A stretch of DNA of 53,572 bases from Phoronis australis. Taxonomy: Eukaryota > Phoronida > Phoronidae. The notes below the pieces were generated by a model. The model was not told where the DNA came from, did not search any database, and saw only the letters and a program-made list of their open reading frames with translations. The stretch is from contig NMRA01000649.1 in the NCBI GenBank assembly GCA_002633005.1, positions 172,807-226,378 of the forward strand, in the 5' to 3' direction. This document shows positions 9,771 through 23,156 of this stretch, one piece after another (within the stretch, counting starts at the first letter, position 1; every line of letters starts with the position of its first letter). The translations under genes and the position numbers were made by a program.

Positions 9771-12700
9771 ATGACAATGCTTATCGTTTGTATGAAATTT
9801 TTTTTCTGACCTGTGTGACTGTGTTGTCGTGAGCAGAATAGCCACTTCTCACACGTACCGCGAAGCGAGCTCTCTCTATGCAGAGATAAATGTATGCTTT
9901 TACTTATCGAATTTATTTTCGTTGTACTCAGTGATTTATGGTAATGCGATGGAGTGAAAAAAATGGCACCTGTTTTTGTTACTGCATGATCTTTGTGTTT
10001 TTAAGACAACTTCCCAATTTAGACTAACTAACTAATTAAGTGTCAGTCCACTGATTCACCGACCACAGTACAGCCAACAAGTTGCAAGGTGAGGGGTCGG
10101 CCATTCAGAACCATGTTTAGTCTAATAAATCAAATTAGGGATGAGAGAAATTGGGTGGTTTAGGAGATACTAGATAAGTCTTCTGGGGGGGGGGGCAAAA
10201 TATGGCAATTTCTTGATTCGGAATGAGTCACTTTTGACTGCAAATTCTACTGCAGTTTCTGCTTCAAACAGAGTCATTTCTGAATAACTTTGATATCACA
10301 TGATAGGTTCATGACCAATGTAAGCAAAAACGGCACCAACACTAAACTATCGGTTATCATGGTAACACTGGAACTTTTCCGTGGAGGTATATTCCATGCT
10401 TGTGAAAAACCAGCAGTAAGTTATATCCTTATAGCGAATCTTCCCCCACGAGAAAACTGAAAATAATAACATGGCTATGTAGAAGGCTCCATGCCCTTGA
10501 AATTAATACAAAAAATTGCCAGTCCTTCAGGCAGGCTTGGTTATTAGGTTCTGAATTTCACTATTTTCAGACCGCACATATGTGTATTTGTCGTGTTAAA
10601 CCAGTTACTAGTTGTGCGCCGTTTTGTACGCATCAAAATGCCATGGTTAAGCCTAATTGGTTTGCTTAAATGCTTTTAATTAATTTTTAGGACACAAGCA
10701 GTTCCCATTAAAATATGAAATTATACTAGTTGTTCATCCAACTCGTTGAATACCAAACTAAAGCATAAAATATGCGTTAGTTGAATGATTCCTGATCTAA
10801 AGTGCAGGTTTGCGATTTTTTTCTGGCACTGCCAGTCGCATCGGTATTTTTTTAAATTGTCGAGAAAATCAACTTCGAAAGCTCTTGTAAAATGCATAAG
10901 GAATATAGCGAGGCATTTGAGAACCTTAAAGTGAGGGAATGTGTTGTGAAGGAGGTGGAACGTGTCCTGAGAAGTAGTCTGTGTGCCTCGGAGGCAGGTG
11001 TGCAGCAGGAGCTAGATAATCTACAGTAGTAGATTTGCTTGCCCGAATCATCGTGACAACGCTCGACATATATTGGCGTCACCAAAGACACTGAGAACAT
11101 CAACTGCACACAAGAGGGAAAATCCGACAGAGGTCTGAAAAATGACCAAAGACGTAAAGCCAATGTTCAACGCCCTGCTTCGTGTGAGCTTAGGTAGGAA
11201 TCATCAAACTCCAGGGTCTGACCATGAGGAATACTTTTAGGAGCACGTCATTCATGCAAAAATACTTTTATTGAGGCACAGTGATTGCTTATAACTTGGG
11301 CCTTATTGCTTAATCATATATTATTTCAAATGTCTAATTGAAGTATATGCAGTGTATGTATACATTGACATAGAAAATAGGTAGTTATTATAACTTTTCA
11401 TAATAACCACCAAATGTGTTTAAACATTTTACAAGACTTCTGCCCATGACCTACTTTTAGAGACTAGTATGTTATAAATTTCTGCGATAGAATATGAAGT
11501 TAATCAAACGTGTCAAAGCCGTCAAAAATATTGTGGATTTCTCAAAAAATTAACATTGATATTAAGTTGTGATTTTGCATCTATTGAAGCTCACAAACAT
11601 GGTTAGACTATAAATGGAACGGTTCTCAAAAAATGTGTAACTCTCGTAGGCCTATGCCTAATGTGCAGTTCAGTTTTGCTCAATCACTCATCGCTGAGGT
11701 AGAAGACAGAGTCGCACATCAAAATGCACCCGCCCAAAATTGGCATCAAAAACAGGGAATTCTAACATGATCCACATGCCCCCCTTGAGGCCCTGAAGGG
11801 ACAATTGGTCTGTTAACCATGCACGTAAAGGATTCCAGTGTTGTTTCGTGCATGCTGAATTTGCAGTAGAGTTCAAAACTTCCTGTTCACCTCATATGAC
11901 TGCCAAGAAGCGGTGTATTTCTGAATTTTAGGGTAAACTAACAAAAATAATCAATGACTATTGTGAGGGTTCCACAATATTTATCGAAGATATTGAACCT
12001 ATGGTTTCCATGTCATACTTGTGCATGAAGGATAGTGAATGCTATGGATGCAATGGATTACAATTTTATGTTTCAATGTTGTGAAGAAAAACATAATGCA
12101 CAACTCGTGCATTTCACAATGAACTCTGATATAGGTAGCGCGGATAATTTAAATTGGTCTCAATATTTTCTACTTGCAATGTGCCATACTTCTGTTTTAT
12201 ACCCTTGTCCTACTGCCAGGTACAGAGAAATTCATTTTGTGAATTTTTATAATCCAATCTGAATGACTTATTTGTGATGCCTTCACTTAAGCTTAGTATT
12301 TATATTTTCTGAGCCGAGATGGTCACATAAAATTTTGTACATTTAATTTTTTCATTATTACAATTTCAGGAATCAGGAAAGGCTTATGCTGAAGATTTTT
12401 TTTTCTACTGAAGTTGGAGACCTGCCGATTATTAGTAAAGGTACCTTTCTGGACAACTAAGTGAGGGCGCTAGAGAGAGGCCGAAAAGTCTACTCCCAGA
12501 AGATGTGTCAACGAGAATTTGTAACTTGAGGAACGAGTTGGGAAAAATTATTTGTCAGAGATTACTGGCTTATACCACAACTGGTCCAAGAGAATTGGTT
12601 GAGATAGGCCACTCTCAGCAAATGTGGGGAAACTGGGACAGTTGGATGTTGGAGATACGACAGAAGAAGTGGAGCATGCATTGGAAAGAGACAATCTGCA

Positions 12701-15006
12701 CTTTAAGATTGTCAAAGATGCAGCATTGTACAAATTCAAAGGAAGGAAACGCTACAGTCGATGGACCTGTAAATACTCTGGCTGATCTGTTAAAACCAGT
12801 GGTGGTATATCAGCACAGCTGTGTAGGGAAGTAGGCTTGTATGTTGTTGCAAGCTTTGCTTGCACAAGAACTGCTGCGTGAACAGCACATACATGTATCT
12901 AAATTTACCTGAATTGAATTTTTGTCCCGCCACCGATCATGATCCTGGGCCAGTGGATTGAGTAGGTACAGCCACATGGTAATGGTACATTGTTCCTTTT
13001 GTTTAGCCACTAGATTTTTTGGTCTGCCAGGATTTCTCAGGGTGGCCAACACATTTAGATGATTTCTGACCTCTGTACTGTTTCTTTTTCTTGAAATTGT
13101 GTACTTGATCTAAATTTATGTTTCTGCATTTTATTTACCATTATAGATTTTTGTTTGTTAATGAGTATTTATTTCTGAAATTTGAGCCCCTGTTACAGTT
13201 GGCTGGTTTTATTCTCTTATCTTTCTGCCTGGGTTGTAAAGCCACATTCTGTCCAGGAGGAAAAGTTTTGATTGAGACCATTTACCTCTATAAACTTTTC
13301 TCAATTTGTTCCTTATCCAGATTGGAGATGATTTCTGGAATTGCAGCGAATTAACAGTTTGCTATTCCTCGAGACCATGCTGGGTGTATAAAATTACACA
13401 CTATCTGACAAGCCATCTTATAGAGCCAGGTCTCAAACGATTGCATATTGCCAGTTCTTTTGAAATTCTTAAATTGCTCAAAACTTACCAGGAAATAATG
13501 CCTATTTATGATGGCAAGTTGTCTAAATCAAAAGTTGTTTTATGTGATTGTAGGAGGGTTTATGTCCACTACAAATGATATTTTGTTGAAGGACTGAAAA
13601 GGGTTGGCACATTAGTTCTGGTGACTCCTTGGTTTTTGGTGAATTGGCCATTTTTTGGTTCCCATGGGTAATTTTGTAACTGGTCTAGTATGTATGTACA
13701 ACTGTAATCGCAGGGCAATTATTATACAAACTATGTTGCAAAAGCATTTTTTCCATGTTCATTTCATAGCAACAATGCAGGCAGCCCATATTATACAACA
13801 CAAACAGGTACGTAATCTACATCGTCTCTTCTTTTACCTGCTTTCAACAGCCATGAAATTTTGAGGGACCTTCATAGGTTTCTGAGTTATCTGTCTTGTC
13901 CAACTGAGGCCGACTAGCCCAAACCTTTGGAACTTTTGTTTTTTGTTGTGCCGTTTTTTTCCCTTCACTGAAGATGGCCTTAATTGCCACGGGCCTGGGG
14001 TTGTGGGCCTCCCTTTCCGCACCCTCTCGACATCCCTAACTACTGTATGCATTTGATTTAGTTTGCAACGTGTATTTATCCAAACTATTCGATGTGGAAA
14101 CCACGATTCATTAATTGAGAGAGGTTGGCATTTGAAAACAGACTATGTTGATAGAATATGCCCTTTCTATTGCAGACGAATTGCATTTTACATTTCACAT
14201 TGACAAAACACTGACATCCAAATGTATGTCACACGCAAAACCACAGACACAAAAATCGAAAACTTTATACCTGTACATATAATGCAGTCAAAACTTGAAA
14301 ACACATGTAGTACTAGTTGTACTAGTAATACAGATATATTGGGCATCTTGTGGAAAAATGGCAATTTTTATCAGTAATCGGAAAAGCTACGCGACATGCA
14401 TTTCCCAATGATCCGGTTTTGTTATATTTTCAAATAGTTTATTGTCCGTTTGATACAAAGAATGACGTGAAGCAATAACGTCATTTCTCACATGACCTGG
14501 AATGCGTTACGACACGATTGGTTAAAAACACCTAGTACGCAATTTTTTGATATTACACGGACGAATCACAAAGTAGTGCACAGTAGAAATCCACACGCCT
14601 TACATTTTATCGTCTACCAAACACTTATACCAACAACTAAACAATGCCGAAATTCCGTGGAGCTGACAAGGTTATGATTGACAAATCGGGTGTATGTACT
14701 CCCAGATGGAAGGAGATGCAAACAACAACTTATACGGACATAAGAACAGCCACTCAGTGAATAATTACCCAATCCTCAATCTCTTCTAGCACCGCAACAT
14801 TTTAAACTCCACCTCGCTCAAACAATCCAGCACGCTTCAATATGATATCCTAAGCATCCACTGTCATCATTTACGTATTCCCCATTTGCTAAGTGTTGTT
14901 GTCTCAACATCAAAGAGTTTTTATTATATTCTAACTTGAACGTTTGTTATAGAAGCTAAATGCGATTTACAACTTTTAAGTTTAAAATAAAATTTTTAAC
15001 AATAAG
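9771..15006. other. unassigned, no supportable gene
   Basis: AT-rich DNA with short open frames on both strands; none shows a recognisable family. One stretch with coding flavour (10856-11029) is listed separately. A small frame at 12505-12834 and its neighbouring frames look partly protein-like but give no match I can name. A poly-G run sits near 10185. Confidence 0.4.
10856..11029 (+). other. possible exon of unknown gene
   Basis: An open frame of 57 codons ends in TAG and contains KMHKEYSEAFENLKVREC and VVKEVERVLRSSLCASEAG. The composition (balanced charges, helix-like spacing) is more protein-like than neighbouring frames. No conserved domain is recognised and no clear acceptor is fixed, so this is weak. 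Confidence 0.18.
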
Positions 15007-15011
15007 TAACA

Positions 15012-15994
15012 CAGTGGCGGATCTAGGATATCACAAGGGGGCCTACATTTTGTCTGTAAACATTTGCGCAAAGCACGATTGTAGATGCGCATAGCACCGA
15101 ATGGGGGGAGGTCGGGAGGGTGGGTTTAGCCCCCTCCTGCTCAGGGATTTTTTCCTCTAAAAATCAAGCATTTTTCTTGATTCCTGAAGTATTATCCAAG
15201 AAAAAACCACGGAGAACGTGTCAAGCTTGAACAACTGCAATAAGCCGACTCGAACTCACGACCTGGCTAATAGAGAGCGCGAGCGTTACCGCTGCACCAC
15301 CACAATTTCACACGTAATTTAATACGAAAAGACCTAGTTGTTTATGGTCCACAGCGTTTGCGTGCAAAACCTACTTCTTTTTGTAATGCTTATTACACTT
15401 TTTGTACTTTGTGCAATCAATTCGTAACAAATTTGTTGTATTTAAAATAGTCTTCAATTGCCCAAAAGACCAAATCCCTTTTTTGTGTTGTCATTAATGA
15501 CGCGATTAATTTGGAAATCGTCTTAAGTTAAGGTTTGAAAAAGAGAGAATTATGAGTTTCTGAGTGACTCACTAAGGCTTCGATTAAAATTCACATCTTA
15601 CTAGCAGCTTCTGTTTTTTCATCGTCACTCAGATTCCATTTTCTTTAAAAAATGAGGTAATTTTCTTCATTGCACAGAGAAGCAGACGACGGAAACGGAG
15701 TCGTAGTGCGTAGCGCCACTGCCGGTCGCCTGAGATATCGCGGGAGAACCTTTACTTGGCCATCGTTCCGTTACGATTGCGCCGTGTACGGAATTGGACA
15801 CGTGAAATTGGATCTGATATCTCCCCCCCCCCTCAAATACACTAAAACTGCACACATTTAAATCTTGTTTCAGCCGTATAATGTTAATTACCGGGGTTGA
15901 TTAATAAACTCAACATTTCCCTACGTTCTTGCTGTTTTATTTTTTGCGGCAGCCAAGGGGGGGGCTGCCCCCCCCCTCCCTAAATCCGCCTATG
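15012..15994 (-). mobile_element. nonautonomous DNA element A, second copy (TSD TAACA)
   Basis: In + coordinates it begins CAGTGGCGGATCTAGGATA and ends AAATCCGCCTATG, the reverse complement of the element at 4895-5855. TAACA flanks both ends (15007-15011, 15995-15999). The two copies align over their full length, including the ATG/donor relic, the tRNA-like head, and GC-rich ends. Two copies with two different perfect 5-bp duplications define the element exactly. Confidence 0.75.
15200..15306 (-). promoter_or_regulatory. tRNA-like pol III promoter, second copy
   Basis: On the minus strand the order is TGGTGCAGCGG (A box), GAGTTCGAGTC (B box) and a T run at 15200-15206. D-arm pairing is good for three of four pairs. 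The anticodon arm is degenerate and differs from the first copy, so only the pol III boxes look maintained. Confidence 0.5.
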
Positions 15995-15999
15995 TAACA

Positions 16000-18690
16000 G
16001 GGTTTATTTTACATTACGCAAGCGTGCTTTTACAAAAGTTGTGCCATGTCGGTTATGTGGTCGGGTGGTAGTAGCATTGCTAACAGTACTCACGATACTA
16101 ACAGTTCTCTATTTCAAAATTTTGAACATCTTTTAAATGCCGTAAGTATTATTTTGCTTTCGTTGTACTGGACAGTAAATTAGATGCGAGAATTTCCCGT
16201 CACAGTACACTAACCGGAAACTGCACCAGATAATTTAGGAAAGTGGCGCCTCCTCTAGGATAGCACGGAAGAAAATGTCGGTGGGATGCGAACCAACTAC
16301 TAGTGTCAGTTGCATCAAAGAAGTCACTTACACGCAATATGCCCCTAAATTCGTTGAGGGGTCCCAAATACTCCTGTCCGTTGTATCAAATATAGCCATA
16401 TACACAGAGTATGCCCGTTATTTAGTAGATGGGGTGATGGTATACAAACTTTCTCTCAGCAACAAAATGCATTAAGATGCCCGTTATTTAGTAGATGACG
16501 TGGGATCCGAGTTCAGACAACTGAGAGTCCCTATAAACAGTGCTGATCAAATCAAGCAGAAAATGCAAAATTCAAGCCTGTGACTAGCAGAATGCTTAAT
16601 TGTTGTGCACATATAAATACAGGGCATGTAGGTGTACAAGTCTACAGGTACTGCACCTACCATGAGTGACATTAGAAAATTCAACAATCAAATTGTCTTC
16701 GGCTCTTGACATTTTTTCCTAAGCCATGTCATGCGCATTAATATAGGCTTCAAGTTCACAATTATCAAAACTAAATGTATGTAAAATTCAACTCTGACCA
16801 CAAGTGGGGCCTCAAACTTCACTAATCAAATATTCTGTTTATCTTGACATGTTTTTTGAAGCCATTCTCTGTGCACTAATTCATGCACCAACTTTAGAAC
16901 AAAGCATTTCATTTCCATACAGTCTCCATCTAGGATTATAAGGGATCTATATTTGTTGTTAAGAATTCACTTTAATCTTTTGTTACTACATTTTCCTTGG
17001 TTTCAGTGTGATCACTTATTCTATTATGAGTGTTCACTCCAGATTAATCCTTTGTTGGCCCACCTACAGCTCAATGGCCTACCCAATCTAGTCTATTGTG
17101 TGGGGTCATATCACTACAGGCACATTAATTTCTGTTTACAAACATTGTGTCACTTAGACAGCACAAACGATCAATGAATGATTGTATATGGACTCAAATA
17201 GACCTATAGTCCTGTAAAATGTGACAGTGAATGAACACTACAGTTGTGATGATCCCATTGTTCCATGCATGAGAGAAACACCCAATTAAGTGTAATTACC
17301 CGAACCCTAAACTGTAGCAAAAATATCTGCCTGTGCATACTGACGAATTTTCAAAATGCATTAACAAATAACTTTCGTTAAAGACAAACACCACGGCGGT
17401 AGTCAGCTGGAAAAAACAACCAATTAAGGTTTCCGATTTATAAAAACCGATGAACTAATAAGATAAAAACTACAAGCATAAGGTACGATTGAAGATAAGC
17501 GACCGTGGGTATTGATCTACTCTATTGATTTATAAACACTGAACAAAGTTGACAACAGCACACGGATTGAAAAAATATTAAAAGAATATCACATGTATTA
17601 TTCTTTTAATATTCTTTCAATCTTGTTAAACCAGAGTTTTAACTCGGACACAGTTAATGTATATTTAAATTGTGCCCTCTCAGTTTTCATGACTTGACAA
17701 AAGGGTAGAATAGTTATATAGTCAGTGCAACCTAACTTGTCCATATATTCCAAATCTTCAATTTGGCTATCATCATACAGTATTTGCACTTTAGTGTATA
17801 CTTTATGGCTTGAGTTTTAGTAAAAACTAAACTTAAACTAATGACACCTGTAGTGAAATGTTTAGTGTAGCTGTGATCTGGAAAATTTATTGATGGGTTC
17901 ACAATTAACTGGACTAATTAAGTTTCGCCGGCAATCAAAATATACCACTGTTTTGGTGCTTGAAGTTTAAGAATAAAATTAAAAGATATCGACCAACTCT
18001 TTCCCGATAAGAGAAAAAGACAGGAGCATTAAAAATAAAATTACAAAATCTGGTTTGAACCATATTTAAAACCATCGTTTCTTTGGGAAATGGCCCATAG
18101 TCAAGTTAAAAACAAATTAACTTTTTAGTAGTTTTGTGATATTTAATTCAACAACTTAAAACTACTATCCACAGTTGCAACCCATAAACAGTCTCAGCTG
18201 CAACTCCACAAACAACTTAGGTAAAATAACAAGCACTATTGTTGAGACAGCATTGCTACCTATTACCTTTCAACTTCATTAGCTCAGATCTACATCAATA
18301 CAAAGGTCGAGCTGCAAGGCATCATTAAAGTTGTCTGGGGCTAAGGGAATCTGAGAAGAGACCAATGTAAGCAAGAAGTTCTCCACATGAACTCATGAGC
18401 TGTAGCAGCAAAGGTCTGCTTTTCATTTTCAAATCATCTGAAAATGGAGACAAAAAGCAAAATATTTTGTATTTGATAGTGATTTTATTTTGGTTTTAAA
18501 GCTGGTTCACATTCACTTTTTTAAATTATTCTATATCTGATATTTTACGAACACCTGATATTTTCAATATTTTCCACTTTAAATACAAAACTGATTTATA
18601 AGTTTTTCTTTTTGAGCATGTTTTACTTTTCCAATGAACTTCTTTTCCTTTAAAAATATATTAATTTCTTAGTCATTAAATTAAAATTTG
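16000..18690. other. unassigned, no supportable gene
   Basis: AT-rich sequence without coding signal. A 20-base segment (TGCCCGTTATTTAGTAGATG) occurs twice, near 16411 and 16476. A long hairpin at 17565-17622 is listed separately. Confidence 0.4.
17565..17622. repeat. AT-rich hairpin
   Basis: Arms of about 23 bases (ATTGAAAAAATATTAAAAGA on the left and its near-perfect complement on the right) surround a nine-base loop. It could be a foldback relic; no T-run terminator context or gene is attached. Confidence 0.55.
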
Positions 18691-19042
18691 CTATTGGATG
18701 TTGGATGTCAACCAACTAACCAACTATCTGCCCTTTGTATAGCTTCATGATTTGATCACCAGTTGGGCAGCTATTAGACGTTCAATGTCAACCAACCCAA
18801 CTATCTATCCCTTGTATAACTTCATGATTTGACCACCAGGTGGGGCAGCTATTGTATGTTGGATGTCAACCAACTAACTACATGTTAGCTGTGTATGCCA
18901 GTGGTCATTTTACCACCTGGTGTGGCAGTTATTGAATGTTGGATGTCATACAACTAAATCTTAGCTGTATTTGCCAGTGATCGTTTGACCAGCAGATGGA
19001 GCAGCTATTGGATATTGAATGTCAACCAACTAACTACATATT
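18691..19042. repeat. 79-bp minisatellite, about 4.4 units
   Basis: Units begin with a CTATT(G/A) segment at 18691, 18771, 18849, about 18929 and 19004. Each contains a GATGTCAACCAACTAAC-like block and a CCACCAGGTGGGGCAGCTATT-like block. Variants of the second block in the four units resemble the CTCF core (for example CCAGCAGATGGAGCAG). Confidence 0.8.
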
Positions 19043-19447
19043 AATCCCATGGACCCTGGGCATGGCATGATAACCAAGATTTGTTGCTCTTGCTTTCAGT
19101 TCTCGTTGGACAGCGTCACGAACAGCACCAATATTGTACTTATAACTTCCCCTACTTATGACTCGGCTTTTTAAGATGCGCCTTCATTGTCTTAAACTTA
19201 TGTTCATGATTTTTGCAGTAATTTTAGAATTTCCAAGTGCTTTAATCCAATGTTAGTTATGATAATCTTCAATCAAGTCATCCCTATTTTCTTGAGTATC
19301 TCGTGGAAGGTAATCAAATGTTCAAGACATTGCGTAAATACATGTAACGTGTAGTGTTTTCAACCCGTGTGAAAATGTTGAACTTTAGGTCGACACTTTT
19401 TTGGCATCATTATCAAGTCCTGCTTGCGTACCGCGAAACACAGACGA

Positions 19448-19572
19448 AAATTATCTGGGTATCTCGAGATCCTGAGATAATTAATTCGGGATACCGAGTT
19501 CCCGAGATAATTAAGCCATGGTCTCGAGAACTCGCGATGATTAAGTCGGAATCTCGAGATAATGAGGTAGTT
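19448..19572. repeat. 30-bp CTCGAGATAATTAA minisatellite
   Basis: About four tandem units of the type ATAATTAA(G/T)-CGGGAT-CTCGAG. Each unit carries a self-complementary CTCGAG or TCTCGAGA core. No coding potential is seen. Confidence 0.7.
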
Positions 19573-19689
19573 CGGTGTCATCTTTGGACCACCGTAAAAA
19601 TACTATTGTTGCCCCAAATGTGTTTATGATGGTTTCATTATCTAGAGAAATATAGCATCAGCAGCGTGAGGCGAGTTCATTAAAAACAA

Positions 19690-20200
19690 TCATGTGCGTG
19701 AGATCAAAGAGACCACGGCTGCAACGGGCACTGGGTGGGTTTTTAAATTCGCAGTATTTGCTTGATTATGTAAAGAGTCTTGCTCGACCGGTTTGAATTG
19801 TTCATGAACGTACAACTGGTTAAGGTTTTGAATTTTGAAAATCGTAGTCGTGGAAATCTCTTCTATCAAGTTTGTTGTTCGTATGAAGTCTGCGAGGTTG
19901 TGCACCATTGATAAAAGCTTACAGAGAAGAACTTTCTTCGTTAAGCAAATATTTTTAATAGGTCTCTTTTTACTTTTACCGAAGGATGTGAACATGCTCG
20001 TCGGCATGATTTTCTCAGTGCACAAAAACACACTGCAGATGTAGCTTCATGCTACAGAGGACATTGTATTGAAGTTTCGATCGAGTACTATATTTAAGGG
20101 AATTTCAATCCACCAATCCACAACCAAAACGTGCACTGTATGAATAACATATTGGTGATAACTTTCAGTTTGAAAATTAAAAAAGCCTGCGCATCACTAT
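19690..20200 (-). pseudogene. coding-like repeat, copy 2 of 3 (unidentified protein)
   Basis: Minus-strand reading gives, in order, QYVIHTVHVLVVDWWIEIP (near 20165-20100), IMPTSMFTSFGKS, and SMVHNLADFIRTTNLIEEIS. The copy at 28965-29310 matches the first block (DYVVHPVHALVLS) and the second (ILTRMFMLFGKE). The copy at 951-1139 matches the last block. The order of blocks is the same, so they descend from one protein. Frame changes between blocks mean this copy is broken. Family unknown. Confidence 0.45.
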
Positions 20201-20618
20201 ATGCTGGCAAGTATACGGAAAAATGCCGTTTTGTATGTTGATCGGTTTTAAGGCATTTACACCCTACTTTTTGGGACCTCTCGCTGTTACAGTATATAGT
20301 TCTAAGGCCCGTGTTACGCTCTTGCCGTACAGTCACCACGCACACTCAACGTGGTAGACTGTGGCTTATTACTGTCAGCAACATAAAGCGTCCCCTAATC
20401 GTCGTGTCCACGGACCTGTCATCTGGTACGCAAATATGTAGCCATCTGGCGATGTTGGGTGGGTATCGCCCAGGTGATTATGTAAAGCGCTTGGATTCTG
20501 AACCTATTTTGAAGTTATTAGCAACTTGTTATTGTATTTAGTAGTGCCAGTAACAACTACAACAAATTTGTTGATATTGTTGCTCATCTATATCCTATGC
20601 GTAACGGTAATGCTGGGG

Positions 20619-20683
20619 CTGGATCTTGTCCGTGGGGAGGGAGTTTGATCAAGCCCCCTGAACCCCCCTGGCTACGTCTCTGG
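20619..20683. repeat. single end of a GTAGCCAGGGGG-type DNA element
   Basis: On the minus strand it begins CAGAGACGTAGCCAGGGGGG and continues G-rich. This is the typical look of one terminus of a hAT-like MITE. The partner end was not found, so it may be a truncated copy. Confidence 0.3.
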
Positions 20684-21061
20684 GATGGAACACAAGCCAC
20701 TAGCTGATGTAAATCGACTAAAGAAATTTGTCGTACAATTCTGAGCATGTGACTTGGGCATTCGAGCTAAAAGAAAGCCACCAAATTTGTCTCATCGCCT
20801 CGCGGGGCTTTTTCCCAAAAGTGATAGAGACATGAGCGTCGTTAGAATGCGATTTTATCATTCAAACAAAGTTTCAAATGGGCTTAGCGTTAGGTAACAG
20901 TCCCATTACTATCACACGGGAAATTAAAAGATTTGCCGGAAACAGGAAGAAACTTGGTACTCGCGGCTCACTTCTACCATCGGCTTTTCATGAGCAACAC
21001 TGATACACAGTCCTTTCTTTCAACCCATCTTCTTGTTGCATCAAGCGATTCAATGAAGCAA

Positions 21062-21209
21062 GAGTGTTCAGTAACGCTACTACCTACACTGGGACCTCGC
21101 TAACAATCAAGACTTCGCGAGATTACGGGAGAATTTTCCGTGTACATAAAATGAGAACATGTGATTTTGGCTATATTTTCGAGGCGCGAGACACTGATCT
21201 TCTGAACTC
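21062..21209. mobile_element. small MITE M1, copy 1
   Basis: The ends are GTTCAGTAACGCTA on the left and TGAACTC on the right. An internal GCGAGATTACG block is shared with copy 3 (26069-26199), and the GGACCTCGCT block is shared with copy 2 (25716-25854). Confidence 0.5.
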
Positions 21210-22361
21210 TATTTAGGTTCAAAAGTATGTAAAGTTCCAGCTCCCAAACAGTTCTTTATTTGGAAGATACAGGTATAGACAGCACCTCCAAGATCGGTTT
21301 TCATGAGTTTTGAGGGAACACCTAGTTAGACCAGCAATGTCTCAATCAACAAACCAAGTTTCTTTGTATTAAAAGCTAAAACGTTCAAATAGATTCAATT
21401 GCCTTGTTTACCAGCACATTAATATTCCCATCGTTCTGCCACACAGGTTCAAAAACTGTTCTGTTTTTTGGACTTGTCATACTTATGTGCTCGAGCGAGC
21501 TACCTTTTTGGAGAACTGGAAAAAGGTCTACCTCAGTCACAGAAGCACGAATTGGGAAAAAAATAGAAAATGAGACAATATTCTACTAGAAGACAGGAAG
21601 TACCAAAATTTAGAGTCTGCAATTCATAGCTCTGAACATACCCAATGAATCTTATAGTAAAAGATAGACATTCCCAAAAATTCCAGCCCCCTCCCCATTC
21701 TTGGTGCGCTCATACAAAGTCTGGGAAAATCTCTATTGAAAGCCAACAACTTTGCACAGTTCGCCAGAAGTACCCAAGTTCTAAATAAACCTCGTTTGAG
21801 CGAGCACTGTGGCCACCGACCAGTTAGGCCTAAGGGTAGACTTGGCGCAAAGCTGTATAGGCCTACTAACAAGCTGTATTTTGACGATAGTCTTCACTGG
21901 TAGCTGGTGACCTACTCCCAGCTGGTGACTGAGGCTAACTAAGGTCTGCCGCGGCAGTGTGACACAGGACTAACCAGCCCGTAATTTCATGCAAGTGTCT
22001 GAAAATACCCTTGAATATACGCAGCATTTATGATTTGACCATTTTACTTCGAAAAAACAGCTTGCAACCGCATACATTTACCGTTCGCCAGTGTCTGGTC
22101 TCGATCCGCACCGTGTCCGATAGGCTACGGCCCCGAGCCTGGCAAAATAATTTCTGTCAAAATTTTTTCGCCACATTTCTTCAGCAAATTCGATAAAATT
22201 GCCCTTAGTTTGATTTTATTAAAATTAAGGCGCGCTGTCGATTATTTTATCCCCGTTTGCTGGCTGGTAACAGTACAGACACTGCTCTAGTCGCACTGAC
22301 GGCGTTTTCTTGGAATGTGTTCCTGAATGAATTGTACTTCCGGGTTCGCGGCAAGTTCAAA

Positions 22362-22388
22362 ATGGCGGTGGTTCTTCGGGTGCGAATC
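22362..22388 (+). other. candidate first coding exon with ETS/YY1-like promoter
   Basis: ATG at 22362 reads MAVVLRVRI; in the original (empty-site) arrangement the next bases are GTGAGT, a strong splice donor. Copy B (51905-51879, minus) keeps ATG, frame, length and GTGAGT, with one synonymous and one I-to-V change. Upstream ACTTCCGG (22337-22344) is an ETS-type site, and AAAATGGCGG resembles YY1, both common at TATA-less animal promoters. The downstream gene is not identified. Confidence 0.35.
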
Positions 22389-22389
22389 G

Positions 22390-23156
22390 CAGAATGGTGA
22401 ATGTTGTCCAAATCCCCTTTTGTCCACTGACGTCACACGCATGCTGGCGCCCCCAGTGGAGGCCATGAGAACTCGTAAACCGAGTTAACCACTGATTTAG
22501 TCTATCAGTACGGACCAAGTAACATCAGACGAGTCACAGATTTGGATAATTCTATGTATCGTGACTTTCGTCAATCCTCAAAATCTAAGAATGAAGAATG
22601 TTTTTGTGGTATGTTACATAGTGAATTCTGAAGCTGCGGCATGATAAATAATTTTGGTCAGTTGAGTGTCTGAACTGAGTCCTGCGTCCGCGTGTACTGC
22701 GGCCTACTGCGAATGGCCACGATACTTAAGTATGCAGAGGTTGTGAAAACTTTATGTTTGAGCTTCTCATGATTTACGGCAGTGATAAGACGTCTGCTGC
22801 CTGTGAGTTGAATGCGGCCGAGCATTCGGTTATTTTGTTTTTCATATTAAAATATTGAAAGTTATGTCGACCAAAATGGTATGTTTTGTTCATTCTAAGT
22901 CGGCGAGTCGCATTTGCCAAAGGTTTGCCTAAAAATCCGTAAATAATTCCATTCAAGATCGGTATAGACTATCTTTGTTTGATACAAATGATGTCAGTCA
23001 TCACCCTGAGTCGAGTTACCAGTTGTGTAAACGAACTGCAGATTCTACAAGGGCAGGCTACCAGTGCAAAGTCTCCTAACCTCCATTGGGGGGCGCCAGC
23101 ATGCGTGTGACGTCACTGGCCAAAGGGGGATTCGGCCAACATTCGACATTCTGCGC
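22390..23156. mobile_element. hAT-like nonautonomous element, 8-bp TSD
   Basis: Terminal inverted repeats of about 73 bp (22390-22462 and 23080-23153) begin CAGAATG and contain AATCCCC, TGACGTCA and GCATGCTGGCGCC. GCGAATCG flanks both sides (22382-22389 and 23157-23164), with three extra bases CGC before the right copy. The paralogous repeat at 51753-52776 has the undisrupted site with one GCGAGTCG. CAG ends and an 8-bp duplication fit the hAT superfamily. No transposase is encoded. The TSD covers the exon-donor junction of the candidate first exon. Confidence 0.75.

Noticed and set aside
18691-19042. CRISPR array
   Set aside because: Repeats are 79 bp, diverged and contiguous without spacers; the window is eukaryotic.
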